Below are positions 24,461 through 34,405 of a stretch of DNA of 64,000 bases, piece after piece. A program made the position numbers and the translations under genes. Below the pieces are notes generated by a model. The model had not been told where the DNA came from. It searched no databases and saw nothing but the letters and a program-made list of their open reading frames with translations. The DNA lies in NCBI RefSeq assembly GCF_002118315.1, contig NZ_MTSZ01000008.1, forward strand, positions 62,001-126,000, given 5' to 3'. Origin of the DNA: Kiloniella majae (GTDB lineage Bacteria; Pseudomonadota; Alphaproteobacteria; Kiloniellales; Kiloniellaceae). Every line of letters starts with the position of its first letter. Positions within the stretch are counted from its first letter, which is position 1.

Positions 24461-26137
24461 ATGATGCAACGGTCTTTGCAAAAGTGGCTGATGTATGTTT
24501 GGCCTGGCTTGTTAAGCCTCGGCTTCATCGCCTTGATATTGGGTTTTGCCTTTAACGGTCTTGTCTCTGAGATCAAGAACATAGATCTCGCTCGTATATT
24601 TCAGAACAACTATCTATTTCGGGTGATCGGCTTTACCTTCTTTCAAGCTGGTTTGAGCACACTGCTAGCAACACTTGTTGCCGTTCCTGTTGCCCGCGCC
24701 CTTTCCAGACGCCCAACCTTGCCCGGGCGAAAGATCTTCCTGCAACTCGCCTCACTCTCACTTATTATTCCGACAATTGTTGGCGTATTTGGTGTTGTCG
24801 CCATACATGGTCGCAATGGGTGGCTTAATCAGTTTCTTTCCCTGTTCGACATCAGTGCCGGAAACTATCTCTACGGTCTTACAGGAATTCTAATCGCCCA
24901 CGTCTTCTTTAATGCCCCGCTTCTCTCGCGAATTTTCTTACAAAGTCTCGAATCTTTACCACCGGAATACTGGCGAACTACGGCGCAACTTGGCATGACC
25001 GGCACAGATGTTTTCCGGCTTGTAGAATGGCCCCTTCTGCGACGCATTATTCCTGCGTCTTGTGGGCTCGTTTTTCTGCTTTGTTTTACGTCTTTTGCCG
25101 TTGTCCTTGCCCTTGGGGGGGGACCTTCAACAAACACATTGGAAGTTGCCATCTATCAAGCGATCCGCTTTGATTTTGATATTCCTAAAGCTGTCATTCT
25201 GTCTCTTGCCCAGTTGAGTCTTTGTTTTATCCTACTGATGATTGGCAGCAAGTTTGCCCGTCACATTGCGCTGCAAAAAACAGAAGAGCGATCTATTCGG
25301 CGGTTTGATGCGCAGCATACCCGTGCCAAAATAACGGATAGTTTAGCACTTCTGGTGATGGTGCTTTTAGTAGTCCCGCCTTTGCTTGCAACGATCTGGA
25401 AGGCCCTGTCTCCTCGCTTGATCGCAGTCATCACAGATGAGAAATTATGGACAGCATCGTTCAACAGTCTGCTCATTTCACTAACCGCGGGCAGCATCGC
25501 ACTCATACTTGCGATAGGTATTGCATTAATGCTTCGAAGCCTACAATCGCCCTATCGTCTGGGCAGGTACCGCTTGGCCTCACCCTTTGCGACAATGACT
25601 GATTTATCTGGAAGTATTATTCTCCTTCTCCCACCTTTTGTCCTGGCAACCGGATTGTTTATTACCTTCAGAACCGCTGCCAGCCTGACAGTATTGGCAC
25701 CCTTTCTGGTCGTCATTGTTAACGCCTTGATGACATTACCCTTTATCCTGAGAATTCTTATTCCTGCCTTTGAAACCTCGGCACAGAAAAGCGATTACCT
25801 ATGTGATAACCTGGGCATCAAGGGGCTGAACCGTATTCGTATTGTTGACTGGCCACAGAATAGAAAAGCACTGGGACTGGCCTTAGGATTATCTGTCGCG
25901 CTATCAACCGGTGATTTAAGCGTTATAGCCCTTTTTGGGACACAGGACTTTACGACCTTGCCACTTCTAATGTTTCAGAAGATGGGTAGCTACAGATTGG
26001 ATGATGCCGCAATTACAGCTCTGTTTCTTTGCCTTCAAAGCCTGCTGCTCTTTATTTTAATAGAACGCACCATATCTGGGAAAGGCTTCTCCCGCTCGAT
26101 ATTAAAACCCAACAGGAAGGCTATATCCCGTGTTTGA
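24461..26137 (+). CDS. thiP: Thiamine ABC transporter permease ThiP
   Basis: A 558-residue permease with two fused inner-membrane domains and about 12 helices. Each half contains a permease loop of the EAA type; the first reads SLPPEYWRTTAQLGMTGTDV. The fused arrangement and the position between thiB and thiQ fit ThiP. The ATG at 24461 is followed by a second ATG; either may be used. It overlaps thiQ by 8 bases. Confidence 0.93.
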   Translation: MMQRSLQKWLMYVWPGLLSLGFIALILGFAFNGLVSEIKNIDLARIFQNNYLFRVIGFTFFQAGLSTLLATLVAVPVARALSRRPTLPGRKIFLQLASLSLIIPTIVGVFGVVAIHGRNGWLNQFLSLFDISAGNYLYGLTGILIAHVFFNAPLLSRIFLQSLESLPPEYWRTTAQLGMTGTDVFRLVEWPLLRRIIPASCGLVFLLCFTSFAVVLALGGGPSTNTLEVAIYQAIRFDFDIPKAVILSLAQLSLCFILLMIGSKFARHIALQKTEERSIRRFDAQHTRAKITDSLALLVMVLLVVPPLLATIWKALSPRLIAVITDEKLWTASFNSLLISLTAGSIALILAIGIALMLRSLQSPYRLGRYRLASPFATMTDLSGSIILLLPPFVLATGLFITFRTAASLTVLAPFLVVIVNALMTLPFILRILIPAFETSAQKSDYLCDNLGIKGLNRIRIVDWPQNRKALGLALGLSVALSTGDLSVIALFGTQDFTTLPLLMFQKMGSYRLDDAAITALFLCLQSLLLFILIERTISGKGFSRSILKPNRKAISRV

Positions 26138-26777
26138 TGATCAAGAAGCATTCCAAGGGCTGAATATTGAAAAGCTGTCCTATCAACATCATGGCAGTGA
26201 AGAGGTATTGGATTTTGACTTGAGGGTAGAGCCCAATGAACTCGTCGCCATCCTTGGCCCTTCGGGTGTCGGAAAATCAACTCTTCTCAGCTTAATCGCG
26301 GGCTTTGAAGATCCGGCTTCTGGTACCATCACGTTTGAAGGCAAAAAACTGAACACCCTGTCACCATCCGAACGGCCGATAACAACTCTATTTCAGGAAC
26401 ATAATCTTTTCGCTCATTTAACAGCCGAAGAAAATATTGGCTTGGGTATTCATCCCGGCTTACGCCTGAGAGATCAAGACAAGGACCAGATAACACAAGC
26501 TCTTAATGACGTCGGTCTCAAAGGATTGGAAAAACGCCTTCCTGCCGAGCTATCAGGCGGTCAACGGCAACGGGTAGCACTTGCCAGATGTTTAGTTCGG
26601 CGGCGGCCTATCCTATTACTCGACGAACCTTTCAGTGCCCTTGATCAGGATTTGCGCAAAGATATGCTAAAACTGGTGAAAGATCTGCACAAGAACCACG
26701 ACCTTCTAACACTAATGGTCACGCATCTGAAAGAAGATGCCGATGCCATTGCTGATCGAATTGTCCACCTTTCCTGA
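26130..26777 (+). CDS. thiQ: Thiamine ABC transporter ATP-binding protein ThiQ
   Basis: A 215-residue ABC ATPase. Walker A is GPSGVGKST, the Q loop lies in LFQEHNLFAHLT, the signature is LSGGQRQRVALARCL, Walker B is PILLLDEPFSALD, and the switch His is in MVTHLKEDA. The short length without a C-terminal regulatory domain is usual for ThiQ. It begins with GTG inside the end of thiP, so the pair is coupled. Confidence 0.94.
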   Translation: MFDDQEAFQGLNIEKLSYQHHGSEEVLDFDLRVEPNELVAILGPSGVGKSTLLSLIAGFEDPASGTITFEGKKLNTLSPSERPITTLFQEHNLFAHLTAEENIGLGIHPGLRLRDQDKDQITQALNDVGLKGLEKRLPAELSGGQRQRVALARCLVRRRPILLLDEPFSALDQDLRKDMLKLVKDLHKNHDLLTLMVTHLKEDADAIADRIVHLS

Positions 26778-26929
26778 TCAGGAACAAGCGATTGTCTCGG
26801 CTCCTCTGTTCACAAAACTTTGAAGCAAACCTCTAGCCCACACCTGCCTTTGAACTGGTGCAAAATATTCAACTGCTCTACACTTGCATTTGAGCCCATC
26901 TTTGAAATAGCCGTAAAACCGGAATTCTC

Positions 26930-27718
26930 ATGCTTAAAATTCAGACACTACTCGCCACAGTTACACTTTTAACTGTTGGCCTTTTTACATCTGCGCATGC
27001 CGCCGATGAATCACGACTGAACAAAATTCTCAGCTCTGGAGAGTTAAGAGTTGGCACCACTGGGGACTGGAATCCCATGACGGTCAAAAACACGACAACA
27101 GGGAACTACGAAGGCTTTGATATCGACGTAGTCACTGAGCTTGCCAAAGACATGGGCGTAAAACTGACCTTTGTTCCAACTGACTGGAAAACACTGATCA
27201 ACGGTGTCGTTGCCAATAAGTACGACATGACAACATCCGCGTCTCTAAATCCAAAACGCATGGCTGTTGCCGGATATACAGACAGTTATTACAACGTCGG
27301 AACCGTACCATTAACGCTGAAAAAGCATCTGGATAAATTCAATTCCTGGGATGATATCAACAAAGCTGATGTATCTGTGGCAACTACTCTTGGAACCGTA
27401 CAAGAGCAACAAGCTAAAGAATACTTCCCCTTGGCTCAACTAAAGTCTGTTGAAGCACCGGCACGCGATTTTCAGGAAGTCCTGTCCGGTCGCGCGATGG
27501 TGCACATTACGTCCAACGTAGAAGCGGCAACTCTCGTTGAAAAGTATGAACAAATGGCCATTGTTCCTGTGAAAGAAGCGCGGTCACCAACGCCACTCGC
27601 AATGTTAATTGCCCAGGATGATCAAGTATGGATCAACTATCTCAACCACTGGATCGAGCTTAAGAAGACTCAAGGTTTTTTCAACAAGCTCGCTGTGAAA
27701 TGGAAATTGGCTGAATAA
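26930..27718 (+). CDS. Family 3 solute-binding protein, possibly cyclohexadienyl dehydratase-like
   Basis: A 262-residue exported protein; the signal peptide ends at SAHAAD. The mature N-terminus ([20 protein letters not shown]) and [19 protein letters not shown] follow the family 3 amino-acid binding fold. The wording of the N-terminus is also close to periplasmic cyclohexadienyl/arogenate dehydratase PheC, which shares this fold. No permease or ATPase gene is adjacent, so it is either an orphan receptor for a transporter elsewhere or an enzyme. It lies 150 bp after thiQ and is probably a separate transcription unit. Confidence 0.8.
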   Translation: MLKIQTLLATVTLLTVGLFTSAHAADESRLNKILSSGELRVGTTGDWNPMTVKNTTTGNYEGFDIDVVTELAKDMGVKLTFVPTDWKTLINGVVANKYDMTTSASLNPKRMAVAGYTDSYYNVGTVPLTLKKHLDKFNSWDDINKADVSVATTLGTVQEQQAKEYFPLAQLKSVEAPARDFQEVLSGRAMVHITSNVEAATLVEKYEQMAIVPVKEARSPTPLAMLIAQDDQVWINYLNHWIELKKTQGFFNKLAVKWKLAE

Positions 27719-27799
27719 GATTATTTCCATATACCAAAGGGATAACGGGCTGTTCACGGCCCGTTTATTCTTGTGGACAGTCCAAAAAGTAAATTCGCT

Positions 27800-28447
27800 A
27801 TGATTTTTTATGCTGTTCCCGTCAGTAACTTTTGCGCAAAAGTTGAAATTGTACTGACCTTGAAAGACCTTTCCGCCGAAGTTCGTTTGCCACCATCAGG
27901 CTATGGATCCACCGAATACAAATCCATTGTTCCAGCAGGCACTGTTCCTGCGTTGGTTGATGACAGTCTTGTCCTGAGTGAATCAGATAGTATTTGCGAA
28001 TATCTGGAAGAAAAATACCCTCAACCAAAACTGCTACCAACAAAGATAGAGGATCGCGCCAGAGTACGCATGTTGGCTCGGCTACATGACTTGAAGGTAG
28101 AACCGCTGATCAGGTCCCTTTTCAAACACATGGCTCCGTCACTAAGGGACGTAGAGTTCATTGAAACGACAAAAGCATCTCTTTCTCAGCAATTAGATCT
28201 TTTGATCCAGCTCGGCGATTTTAACCCTTATATAGCAGGAGAAAAAATAACTCTGGCTGATTGCGGGTATGCACCTAGCTTATTACTGGCGCAAAAGATG
28301 TTTATTGAAAGCACTATAAATTTCACCTTACCAGATGAATTTATTACTTGGCAGGAAAGGCTGAACCAGCACAGCCAGATTGGCCCTGTATTAAAACGGT
28401 ATGGTCTTGCTGTAGATGAGTGGATAGCCCTTAAAAGAACACAGTAA
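27800..28447 (+). CDS. Glutathione S-transferase family protein
   Basis: A 215-residue cytosolic protein. The N-terminal thioredoxin-like half has FYAVPVSNFCAKVEIVL, the cis-proline motif GTVPALVDD and the glutathione-contact ESDSICEYLEEKYP; the C-terminal half is all-helical with the N-capping segment ITLADCGYAPSLLL. The substrate is unknown. The ATG at 27800 begins at the fold; a GTG at 27773 would add nine residues. A strong terminator follows. Confidence 0.85.
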   Translation: MIFYAVPVSNFCAKVEIVLTLKDLSAEVRLPPSGYGSTEYKSIVPAGTVPALVDDSLVLSESDSICEYLEEKYPQPKLLPTKIEDRARVRMLARLHDLKVEPLIRSLFKHMAPSLRDVEFIETTKASLSQQLDLLIQLGDFNPYIAGEKITLADCGYAPSLLLAQKMFIESTINFTLPDEFITWQERLNQHSQIGPVLKRYGLAVDEWIALKRTQ

Positions 28448-28497
28448 GTCAATACTCTCTGGATAAATCAGCTTCTAAAATTTGATATAAAAAAGTC

Positions 28498-28531
28498 AAA
28501 GGCAGAGCTGATTTTTCAGCTCTGCCTTTTG
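28498..28531. terminator. Strong bidirectional terminator after the GST gene
   Basis: AAAGGCAGAGCTGA and TCAGCTCTGCCTTT form a perfect stem of about 14 bp with a 3-nt loop, with an A-run before and a T-run after. Confidence 0.9.
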
Positions 28532-28787
28532 TTCTAGGTGCGTCTGATTTGGAGATCGAACGATTTAACCCAGACTTCGACTGTACTATGAACTCGGAGT
28601 CCCCTGCAAATAAGCAAGATTACTAATGCTTTTCCCGAAAGGAATTTTTGAGCAAACTCGGAGCCTAAAAATTAGTTAACCAAGTCTTAAACCAAGAAAA
28701 CGAATCGAGCAACAACATTCGATTCAATTCAGTCATGCAAAAAGTACAAGCCTTTAAAATTTAGGTTTTTTACGTATCAAACCCGTA
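28532..28787. other. Non-coding gap between two terminators
   Basis: The 256 bp between two opposed terminators hold no convincing ORF, tRNA or promoter. I see nothing further in it. Confidence 0.6.
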
Positions 28788-28817
28788 CAAAAAAGGAGCT
28801 TAAAAGCTCCTTTTTTC
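28788..28817. terminator. Terminator of the 2-hydroxyacid dehydrogenase gene
   Basis: AAAAAAGGAGCT and AGCTCCTTTTTT flank a 4-nt loop, directly after the stop codon of the minus-strand gene; the T-run is present in both directions. Confidence 0.9.
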
Positions 28818-29804
28818 TTAGAACATGGCCTCAACAACGCGGTCAGGCGGTGTATGCCCATCAACAAAAGTTTTGATGTTGATTATGACTTTTTCGCCCA
28901 TATCATGACGACCTTCAATCGTCGCCGACCCCATATGCGGCAACAGAACGACGTTCTCACTGGCCTGTAGTTTCGGATTAACGGCTGGTTCCTGTTCAAA
29001 AACATCCAACCCGGCACCCGCAATGTCTCTTGATTTGATCAAACGGGCCAAAGCATTTTCATCAATGACCTCTCCGCGACTGGTGTTCACAATGATCGCA
29101 CGGTCATTCAACAGCTTAAGACGCCGACTGGATAACAAATGGAATGTCGCAGGCGTATGGGGACAATTCACAGAAATAACATCCATGCGTGAAAGCATCT
29201 GATCCAAGCTTTCCCAGTACGTTGCTTCCAGCTCGTTTTCAATATCCGGATGTACTTTCCGTCTGTTATGATAATGAATGGAAAGACCAAAGCCTTTTGC
29301 ACGACGGGCAACAGCCTGACCGATGCGTCCCATGCCTATGATACCAAGGCGCTTACCCCACATGCGATGTCCAAGCATCCCTGTCGGGCTCCACCCATTC
29401 CATTCACCAGACTTGATCAGCTTGACACCCTCGGTAATACGGCGAGAAACAGCGAGGATAAGCGCCATTGTCATATCCGCAGTATCTTCGGTCAAAACAC
29501 CCGGCGTATTTGTGACGGTAATCCCCCGTTGGCGACAGGTTTTGAGATCAATGTGATCCACACCTGTTCCAAAAGAAGCTATCAATCGCAGATTCGGTCC
29601 AGCCTGAGCAAGAACTCCTGCATCAACCCGATCTGTAACTGTCGGCACCAGAACGTCGGCTTCTTTTACAGCCGCAATCAATTCTTTTTGAGAGAAGGGT
29701 TTATCGTCAAGATTCAAACGACAATCAAACAGCTCCATCATCCGGGTCTCAATCGCGTCCGGAAGTCTCCGCGTAACAATTACTAGGGGTTTTTTCTGTG
29801 TCAT
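28818..29804 (-). CDS. D-isomer-specific 2-hydroxyacid dehydrogenase (glyoxylate/hydroxypyruvate reductase type)
   Basis: A 328-residue NAD(P)-dependent oxidoreductase. The nucleotide-binding loop is GIIGMGRIGQAVARRAKGFG. The catalytic triad Arg, Glu and His lies in NTSRGEVIDE, DVFEQEP and LPHMGSATIE. The pattern, with RLIASFGTGVDHIDL near residue 70, matches glyoxylate/hydroxypyruvate reductases (GyaR-like) rather than lactate or phosphoglycerate dehydrogenases. Asn-Arg-Arg after the second beta strand (YHNRRK) suggests NADPH preference. It is divergent from the SH3-domain gene. Confidence 0.88.
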   Translation of the reverse strand: MTQKKPLVIVTRRLPDAIETRMMELFDCRLNLDDKPFSQKELIAAVKEADVLVPTVTDRVDAGVLAQAGPNLRLIASFGTGVDHIDLKTCRQRGITVTNTPGVLTEDTADMTMALILAVSRRITEGVKLIKSGEWNGWSPTGMLGHRMWGKRLGIIGMGRIGQAVARRAKGFGLSIHYHNRRKVHPDIENELEATYWESLDQMLSRMDVISVNCPHTPATFHLLSSRRLKLLNDRAIIVNTSRGEVIDENALARLIKSRDIAGAGLDVFEQEPAVNPKLQASENVVLLPHMGSATIEGRHDMGEKVIINIKTFVDGHTPPDRVVEAMF

Positions 29805-30062
29805 GTGCCTATGGGATCCCCGTCGCTGGTCCTTAACGACAAGCCGTTATTATTTGAGAGTTAACGGTCTTGTTTTATCTTCCCTAGTCTATGCTGTGAA
29901 CAAGGTCTTTGCCAAGAGAGAGAAACAGTTGTTTCGATAAATTCTAGCCAGCACAGAATTGTGAAGGTAATCTCTCAAACAATTCGCAACTTATTTGAAT
30001 ATTTATTGAAAATTCGGCATGGAAAAAAGTTTGCTGCGTCTGCCTTTTCCGGGGGACAAAAA

Positions 30063-30638
30063 ATGACGCTCTGGCTTGTACAGACTTTCTCGAACAAACG
30101 TATCCTGAGTGCACTCTGCCTTGCAGGGATGATCGGTTGTTTTCTGATCACCACCCCTAATGTCAAAGCACAAACAGTCGGTACCCCCACGGGAGATCAA
30201 ATACAAAGAAAGATCGGGCCGAGTGGATTGCCCCTTCCCCGGTTTGTGAGTTTTCGATCCAGCAAGGTCAATATGCGCGCGGGACCTGGATCCCGATATC
30301 CCATCCAATGGATATACCAGCGCCGTCGATTGCCCGTCGAGATAATTGATGAATTTGATACCTGGCGACAAATCCGTGATTGGCAGGGAACAACAGGTTG
30401 GGTGCATCAATCCATGCTCAAAGGTCAACGGAGTATGATGATCACGGGCACCGTCCGGACGATCTACGATGATCCCGAAGCCAATAGTCGACCCGTTGTC
30501 CAGGCCGAAGCAGGTGTCATTGGCGAATTGGAATCCTGTAATGTCGACGACTGGTGCCAAGTAGAAATCAACGACATTTCTGGATGGCTCCAACGAAGCT
30601 CCCTGTATGGTTCATACCAAGGGGAAATTTTCGACTGA
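30063..30638 (+). CDS. Exported SH3-domain protein
   Basis: A 191-residue protein from the ATG at 30063, which has GGGGGAC upstream; the frame opens at 29961 without a site. A signal peptide or membrane anchor (ILSALCLAGMIGCFLIT) ends near VKAQT. Two bacterial SH3 repeats follow: one around NMRAGPGSRYPIQWIYQRR and WVHQSMLKGQR, and one around VVQAEAGVIGELE and GWLQRSSLYG. Such proteins are thought to bind cell-wall peptides. This gene often accompanies irr and fabA in alphaproteobacteria (from memory). Its precise role is unknown. Confidence 0.85.
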   Translation: MTLWLVQTFSNKRILSALCLAGMIGCFLITTPNVKAQTVGTPTGDQIQRKIGPSGLPLPRFVSFRSSKVNMRAGPGSRYPIQWIYQRRRLPVEIIDEFDTWRQIRDWQGTTGWVHQSMLKGQRSMMITGTVRTIYDDPEANSRPVVQAEAGVIGELESCNVDDWCQVEINDISGWLQRSSLYGSYQGEIFD

Positions 30639-30781
30639 CACAGACCAGCGGTCATGAAAAGAAGGATTTCAGTCGGGGTATACAAAGCTACTTCAATAAC
30701 CAGAAACGCTATATCTGTAAGCTTAGAAAAGAAAATTCAATGTTGGGAAGTTTTTAGCCCAAAAACTGGAAGAGCTACCTG

Positions 30782-31219
30782 TTAAACGGGTTTGTTCTTC
30801 TCATCAAGATCGACCACGTGGACAACAACCTCAACCCTTGAAATAGCTTTACCTTCTGGCAACTTGGGCAAATTCTTGAACTGGACGGTCTCTTTATCAA
30901 TATCAATCAACTCACCGGTTTCTTCGTAGAAGATATGATGATGGTCACTGATGTTGGTATCAAAATAGGATCGACCTGCTTCAACCAAAACTTCTCTTAA
31001 AAGTCCTGCGTCATGAAACTGATGAAGCGTGTTATAGACAGTCGCCAGAGAAACAGACACCTTGGCATCCATCGCCTCGACATGAAGTTGTTCAGCAGAA
31101 ATATGACGATCCCCGCGAGAGTACAATAACTTGGCCAAAGCCAGTCGTTGCCGCGTCGGGCGCAGGCCTGCACCTTTGAGAGTATCGATCAGTTCTGTAT
31201 ACGGTCGTATCTTTTCCAT
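30782..31219 (-). CDS. irr: Iron response regulator Irr (Fur family)
   Basis: A 145-residue Fur-family DNA-binding protein. The winged helix contains LRPTRQRLALAKLL and VSLATVYNTLHQFHDAGLL, and the three-histidine stretch SDHHHIFYEETGEL is the haem-binding signature of Irr. The N-terminal GCPWHD-type haem motif of Bradyrhizobium Irr is absent, as in most other Irr proteins. Irr represses or activates iron genes when haem is scarce. It is divergent from fabA, a conserved arrangement. The ATG at 31219 is used; a TTG at 31228 is less likely. Confidence 0.92.
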   Translation of the reverse strand: MEKIRPYTELIDTLKGAGLRPTRQRLALAKLLYSRGDRHISAEQLHVEAMDAKVSVSLATVYNTLHQFHDAGLLREVLVEAGRSYFDTNISDHHHIFYEETGELIDIDKETVQFKNLPKLPEGKAISRVEVVVHVVDLDEKNKPV

Positions 31220-31530
31220 GCTTATCAATATAAGGCAGTTTTTGCGCTATTAAAGGAAAAAATCCATATAGCGCCGTGTTTTCCACACTTAAGGTTGCGC
31301 CTGAATAGAATTGTTTTCTGAATATCTGTCCCAAATTACCCAGATCTTTTTTTATTTCGGAACCAAGAAAAATAAAAAAATTTAGGGAATATAGTCCAAA
31401 TGTTTCAAATTGTTTCAATTTTTGATTGATCTTTTCCCTTAGAAACCGCACATGTCAGGGCAATAGATTACTTCTCGTGACAAGGGATATAAAATTCCTT
31501 AATAAACGAGCTGTTACAACTTGAAGAACA

Positions 31531-31561
31531 TTGCCAGGACATGGTGTGCCTGTGCTATAGT
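31531..31561 (+). promoter_or_regulatory. Probable promoter of fabA-fabB-fabI
   Basis: TTGCCA (31531-31536) and an extended -10 TGCTATAGT (31553-31561) are separated by 19 bp. The rest of the 408-bp irr-fabA gap (31220-31627) is AT-rich; I see no clear Irr box and no ORF worth calling. Confidence 0.45.
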
Positions 31562-31627
31562 CACGCCGGATTCGGCCGATTAGAGCTGATGTTCGGATAA
31601 CAACACAAAAAGACGGTGGATAAACCT

Positions 31628-32140
31628 TTGAGCGAACGCCAGAACAGCTACTCCTATGAAGAGATTCTATCTTGTGGACGTGGTGAACTCTTTGGTCCTG
31701 GAAATGCCCAGTTACCTTTACCCCCAATGCTAATGTTTGATCGTATAACAACCATCAACGACGATGGTGGCGAACATGGCAAAGGCCAGATAATTGCAGA
31801 ATACGACATCAAACCAGATCTCTGGTTTTTTGGTTGCCATTTCGAAGGCGATCCGGTTATGCCCGGCTGCCTTGGTCTTGATGCCGTCTGGCAAATGACT
31901 GGTTTCTTCCTTGGATGGACAGGCGCACTTGGCAGAGGCCGTGCTCTCGGTGTTGGCGAAGTTAAGCTGAAAAGCATGATCACGCCTTCCGTAAAAAAAG
32001 TGACCTATAAAGTTGATATGAAGCGAGTCATAAATCGCCGACTGGTTATGGGGGTCTCTGACGGTATCATCATGGCTGATGATGATGTTGCGTTTGAGAT
32101 TAAAGATATGAAAGTTGGTTTGTTTCAATCTGACTCTTAA
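31628..32140 (+). CDS. fabA: 3-hydroxydecanoyl-ACP dehydratase/isomerase FabA
   Basis: A 170-residue enzyme that dehydrates 3-hydroxydecanoyl-ACP and isomerises the double bond, the branch point to unsaturated fatty acids. The catalytic His71 and Asp85 lie in [12 protein letters not shown] and CLGLDAVWQ. The N-terminal [18 protein letters not shown] is diagnostic. The TTG at 31628 (MSERQNSY) is chosen, with GGTGG about eight bases upstream; a GTG at 31616 would have no ribosome site. It is first in the fabA-fabB-fabI operon, divergent from irr. Confidence 0.95.
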   Translation: MSERQNSYSYEEILSCGRGELFGPGNAQLPLPPMLMFDRITTINDDGGEHGKGQIIAEYDIKPDLWFFGCHFEGDPVMPGCLGLDAVWQMTGFFLGWTGALGRGRALGVGEVKLKSMITPSVKKVTYKVDMKRVINRRLVMGVSDGIIMADDDVAFEIKDMKVGLFQSDS

Positions 32141-32206
32141 ACCAGTACATTAATTTTTGCCGCCGTTTATCCATATAGGTTGGCTTGTAAAGAAGGGATA
32201 CGACAG

Positions 32207-33430
32207 ATGCGTCGCGTAGTCGTCACCGGACTTGGAATTGTTTCCAGCATTGGCAACAACAAAGAAGAAGTAATCGATTCTTTGAAAGAAGGTCGCTCAG
32301 GTATTGAATATTGCGAAACCTATGCTGAGTTAGGCTTTCGCAGCCATATACACGGATCAATCAACATTGATCTGGATTCTTTGGTTGATCGTAAACTTCG
32401 CCGTTTTATGGGCGACGGTTCTGCCTATAACTACGTTGCCATGAAAGAAGCCATCGAAGACGCTGGCCTTGGTGATGATCTGGTCTCAAACATCAGAACA
32501 GGTCTGGTGATGGGATCCGGCGGCTCTTCCACATCCAATCAGGTTGCAGCAGCAGATATCACCCGTGAAAAAAGCCCCAAACGTGTTGGTCCCTATATGG
32601 TGCCAAGATGTATGGGCTCCACGAACTCTGCTAACATGGGTACTGCCTTTAAAATCAAAGGTCACAGCTACTCCATTACTTCAGCCTGTTCCACATCTGC
32701 TCACTGCGTTGGTAATGGGGCAGAGCTTATTCAAATGGGCAAACAGGACATCGTTTTTGCCGGTGGGGGTGAAGAGCTTCACTGGACTTTGACCGTTCTT
32801 TTTGACGCCATGGGCGCTCTGTCCAGTAAATACAACGATGACCCAACCAAAGCATCCCGTGCGTATGATGCTGACCGTGATGGTTTTGTTATATCTGGCG
32901 GCGCAGGCGTCGTTGTACTAGAAGAATACGAACACGCCAAAGCGCGTGGCGCAAAAATTTATGGTGAACTCGTTGGCTATGGTGCAACATCCGATGGTGC
33001 AGATATGGTTGCGCCATCTGGCGAAGGTGCTGTCCGGTGCATGCAGCTTGCACTTGCCGAAGCAGGAAATACAAAGGTCAATTACATCAACGCTCATGGT
33101 ACGTCTACACCAGTTGGGGACGGTACCGAGCTGAATGCAATCAAGGAAACCTTCGAGGGACAGGATATTCCTTGGATTTCGTCAACAAAGTCCCTAACCG
33201 GACACTCTCAGGGTGCTACCGGTGTTCAGGAAATCATTTACTCGCTGCTTATGATGGACAATAACTTCTTGTGTGCATCAGCAAATATCGAAAACCTCGA
33301 TCCCGAAGCTCAAGGTATGCCAATTCTCCTTGAAAGAAGAGACAACGAGGAAGTCGACTGCGTTATGTCCAACAGCTTTGGCTTTGGTGGAACAAACGCA
33401 TCGGTGATCTTCAAACGCCTGAGTGAATAA
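32207..33430 (+). CDS. fabB: 3-oxoacyl-ACP synthase I FabB
   Basis: A 407-residue condensing enzyme that elongates both saturated and cis-unsaturated acyl chains. The nucleophile Cys161 is in [13 protein letters not shown], and the two catalytic histidines are in [14 protein letters not shown] and [11 protein letters not shown]. The start at 32207 ([16 protein letters not shown]) follows AGAAGGGA. It lies 66 bp after fabA, as in most bacteria using the FabA/FabB route. A small hairpin (about 33450-33470) lies between fabB and fabI. Confidence 0.96.
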   Translation: MRRVVVTGLGIVSSIGNNKEEVIDSLKEGRSGIEYCETYAELGFRSHIHGSINIDLDSLVDRKLRRFMGDGSAYNYVAMKEAIEDAGLGDDLVSNIRTGLVMGSGGSSTSNQVAAADITREKSPKRVGPYMVPRCMGSTNSANMGTAFKIKGHSYSITSACSTSAHCVGNGAELIQMGKQDIVFAGGGEELHWTLTVLFDAMGALSSKYNDDPTKASRAYDADRDGFVISGGAGVVVLEEYEHAKARGAKIYGELVGYGATSDGADMVAPSGEGAVRCMQLALAEAGNTKVNYINAHGTSTPVGDGTELNAIKETFEGQDIPWISSTKSLTGHSQGATGVQEIIYSLLMMDNNFLCASANIENLDPEAQGMPILLERRDNEEVDCVMSNSFGFGGTNASVIFKRLSE

Positions 33431-33519
33431 TCCCTAATAATAAAAATCAGGGTCCTGAAATCAGGATCCAGGGAAAATAACAAAGCTTCGAAAAGCAGTA
33501 TTAGACGAAAGGTAGAAAC

Positions 33520-34317
33520 GTGACGATGACAACGGCATTGATGGACGGGAAGCGCGGCTTAATCATGGGCGTCGCGAACAACCACTCCATCGCCTGGGGG
33601 ATTGCTCAAGCGTTACACAACCAAGGGGCAGAACTCGCTTTCACCTATCAAGGTGACGCCTTTAAAAAGCGTGTTGAACCTCTGGCTGAATCATTGGGAT
33701 CAGATCTGGTTCTTCCTTGTGATGTTGAAGATGGCGACGCATTGGAAAATGTCTTCGCGACACTCAAAGAACAATGGGGAAGTCTGGACTTTGTTGTCCA
33801 TGCAATCGCTTACTCTGACAAAGAAGAGCTAAAAGGTCGCTATGTAGATACCACGCGGGAAAATTTCCGTAATACCATGTCTATATCCTGCTACTCCTTT
33901 ACGGCTGTTGCACAAAAGGCAGCACCATTCCTTAGCGAGAACAGCAGCTTGATTACCCTGACGTATCTGGGATCAGAACGCGTCACACCAAATTACAATG
34001 TAATGGGTGTTGCCAAGGCTGCCTTGGAAGCGTCTGTACGCTATCTGGCAACAGATCTCGGGCCGACAGGAACACGCGTCAATGCTATTTCAGCAGGACC
34101 AATGCGCACCCTCGCAGGTTCTGCTATTGCAGATGCCAAATACACCTACGGCTTTACACGGGATAACTCACCGCTTAAGCGCAACGTACTGTTGGAAGAA
34201 GTTGGCAATGCAGGTCTTTATCTTGCTTCCGATCTTTCAGCAGGTGTCACTGGTGAAGTTCATTTCGTCGATGCAGGCTTTAACGTCATCGCGATACCAA
34301 GTCCCAAAAAGGACTGA
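33520..34317 (+). CDS. fabI: Enoyl-ACP reductase FabI
   Basis: A 265-residue short-chain dehydrogenase that reduces enoyl-ACP with NADH, the last step of each elongation cycle and the target of triclosan. MGVANNHSIAWGIAQAL is the FabI cofactor loop. The catalytic Tyr and Lys are in NYNVMGVAKAALEAS (the Y-x6-K spacing of FabI), and SAGPMRTLAGSAI forms the flexible flap. The GTG at 33520 has GAAAGG seven bases upstream; the ATG at 33526 is the alternative. A terminator follows. Confidence 0.95.
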   Translation: MTMTTALMDGKRGLIMGVANNHSIAWGIAQALHNQGAELAFTYQGDAFKKRVEPLAESLGSDLVLPCDVEDGDALENVFATLKEQWGSLDFVVHAIAYSDKEELKGRYVDTTRENFRNTMSISCYSFTAVAQKAAPFLSENSSLITLTYLGSERVTPNYNVMGVAKAALEASVRYLATDLGPTGTRVNAISAGPMRTLAGSAIADAKYTYGFTRDNSPLKRNVLLEEVGNAGLYLASDLSAGVTGEVHFVDAGFNVIAIPSPKKD

Positions 34318-34345
34318 GGTCATTCTTTTGATATGATGAGAAATT

Positions 34346-34372
34346 AAGGCTGCCTAAAGGCAGCCTTTTTTA
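34346..34372 (+). terminator. Rho-independent terminator of the fab operon
   Basis: AAGGCTGCC and GGCAGCCTT form a 9-bp stem with loop TAAA, followed by a run of T. Confidence 0.92.
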
Positions 34373-34405
34373 CAGGTCGTTTCAAGGGTTCAAGACATAT
34401 TCAGC

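Noticed and set aside
29250-29786. 178-aa plus-strand frame
   Set aside because: It is fully antisense to the 2-hydroxyacid dehydrogenase gene, whose motifs are complete.
30003-30593. 196-aa minus-strand frame
   Set aside because: It is antisense to the SH3-domain gene, has no recognisable domain, and its composition is that of a shadow frame.
31092-31451. 119-aa minus-strand frame running into irr
   Set aside because: It overlaps irr in another frame; the upstream part is AT-rich non-coding DNA.
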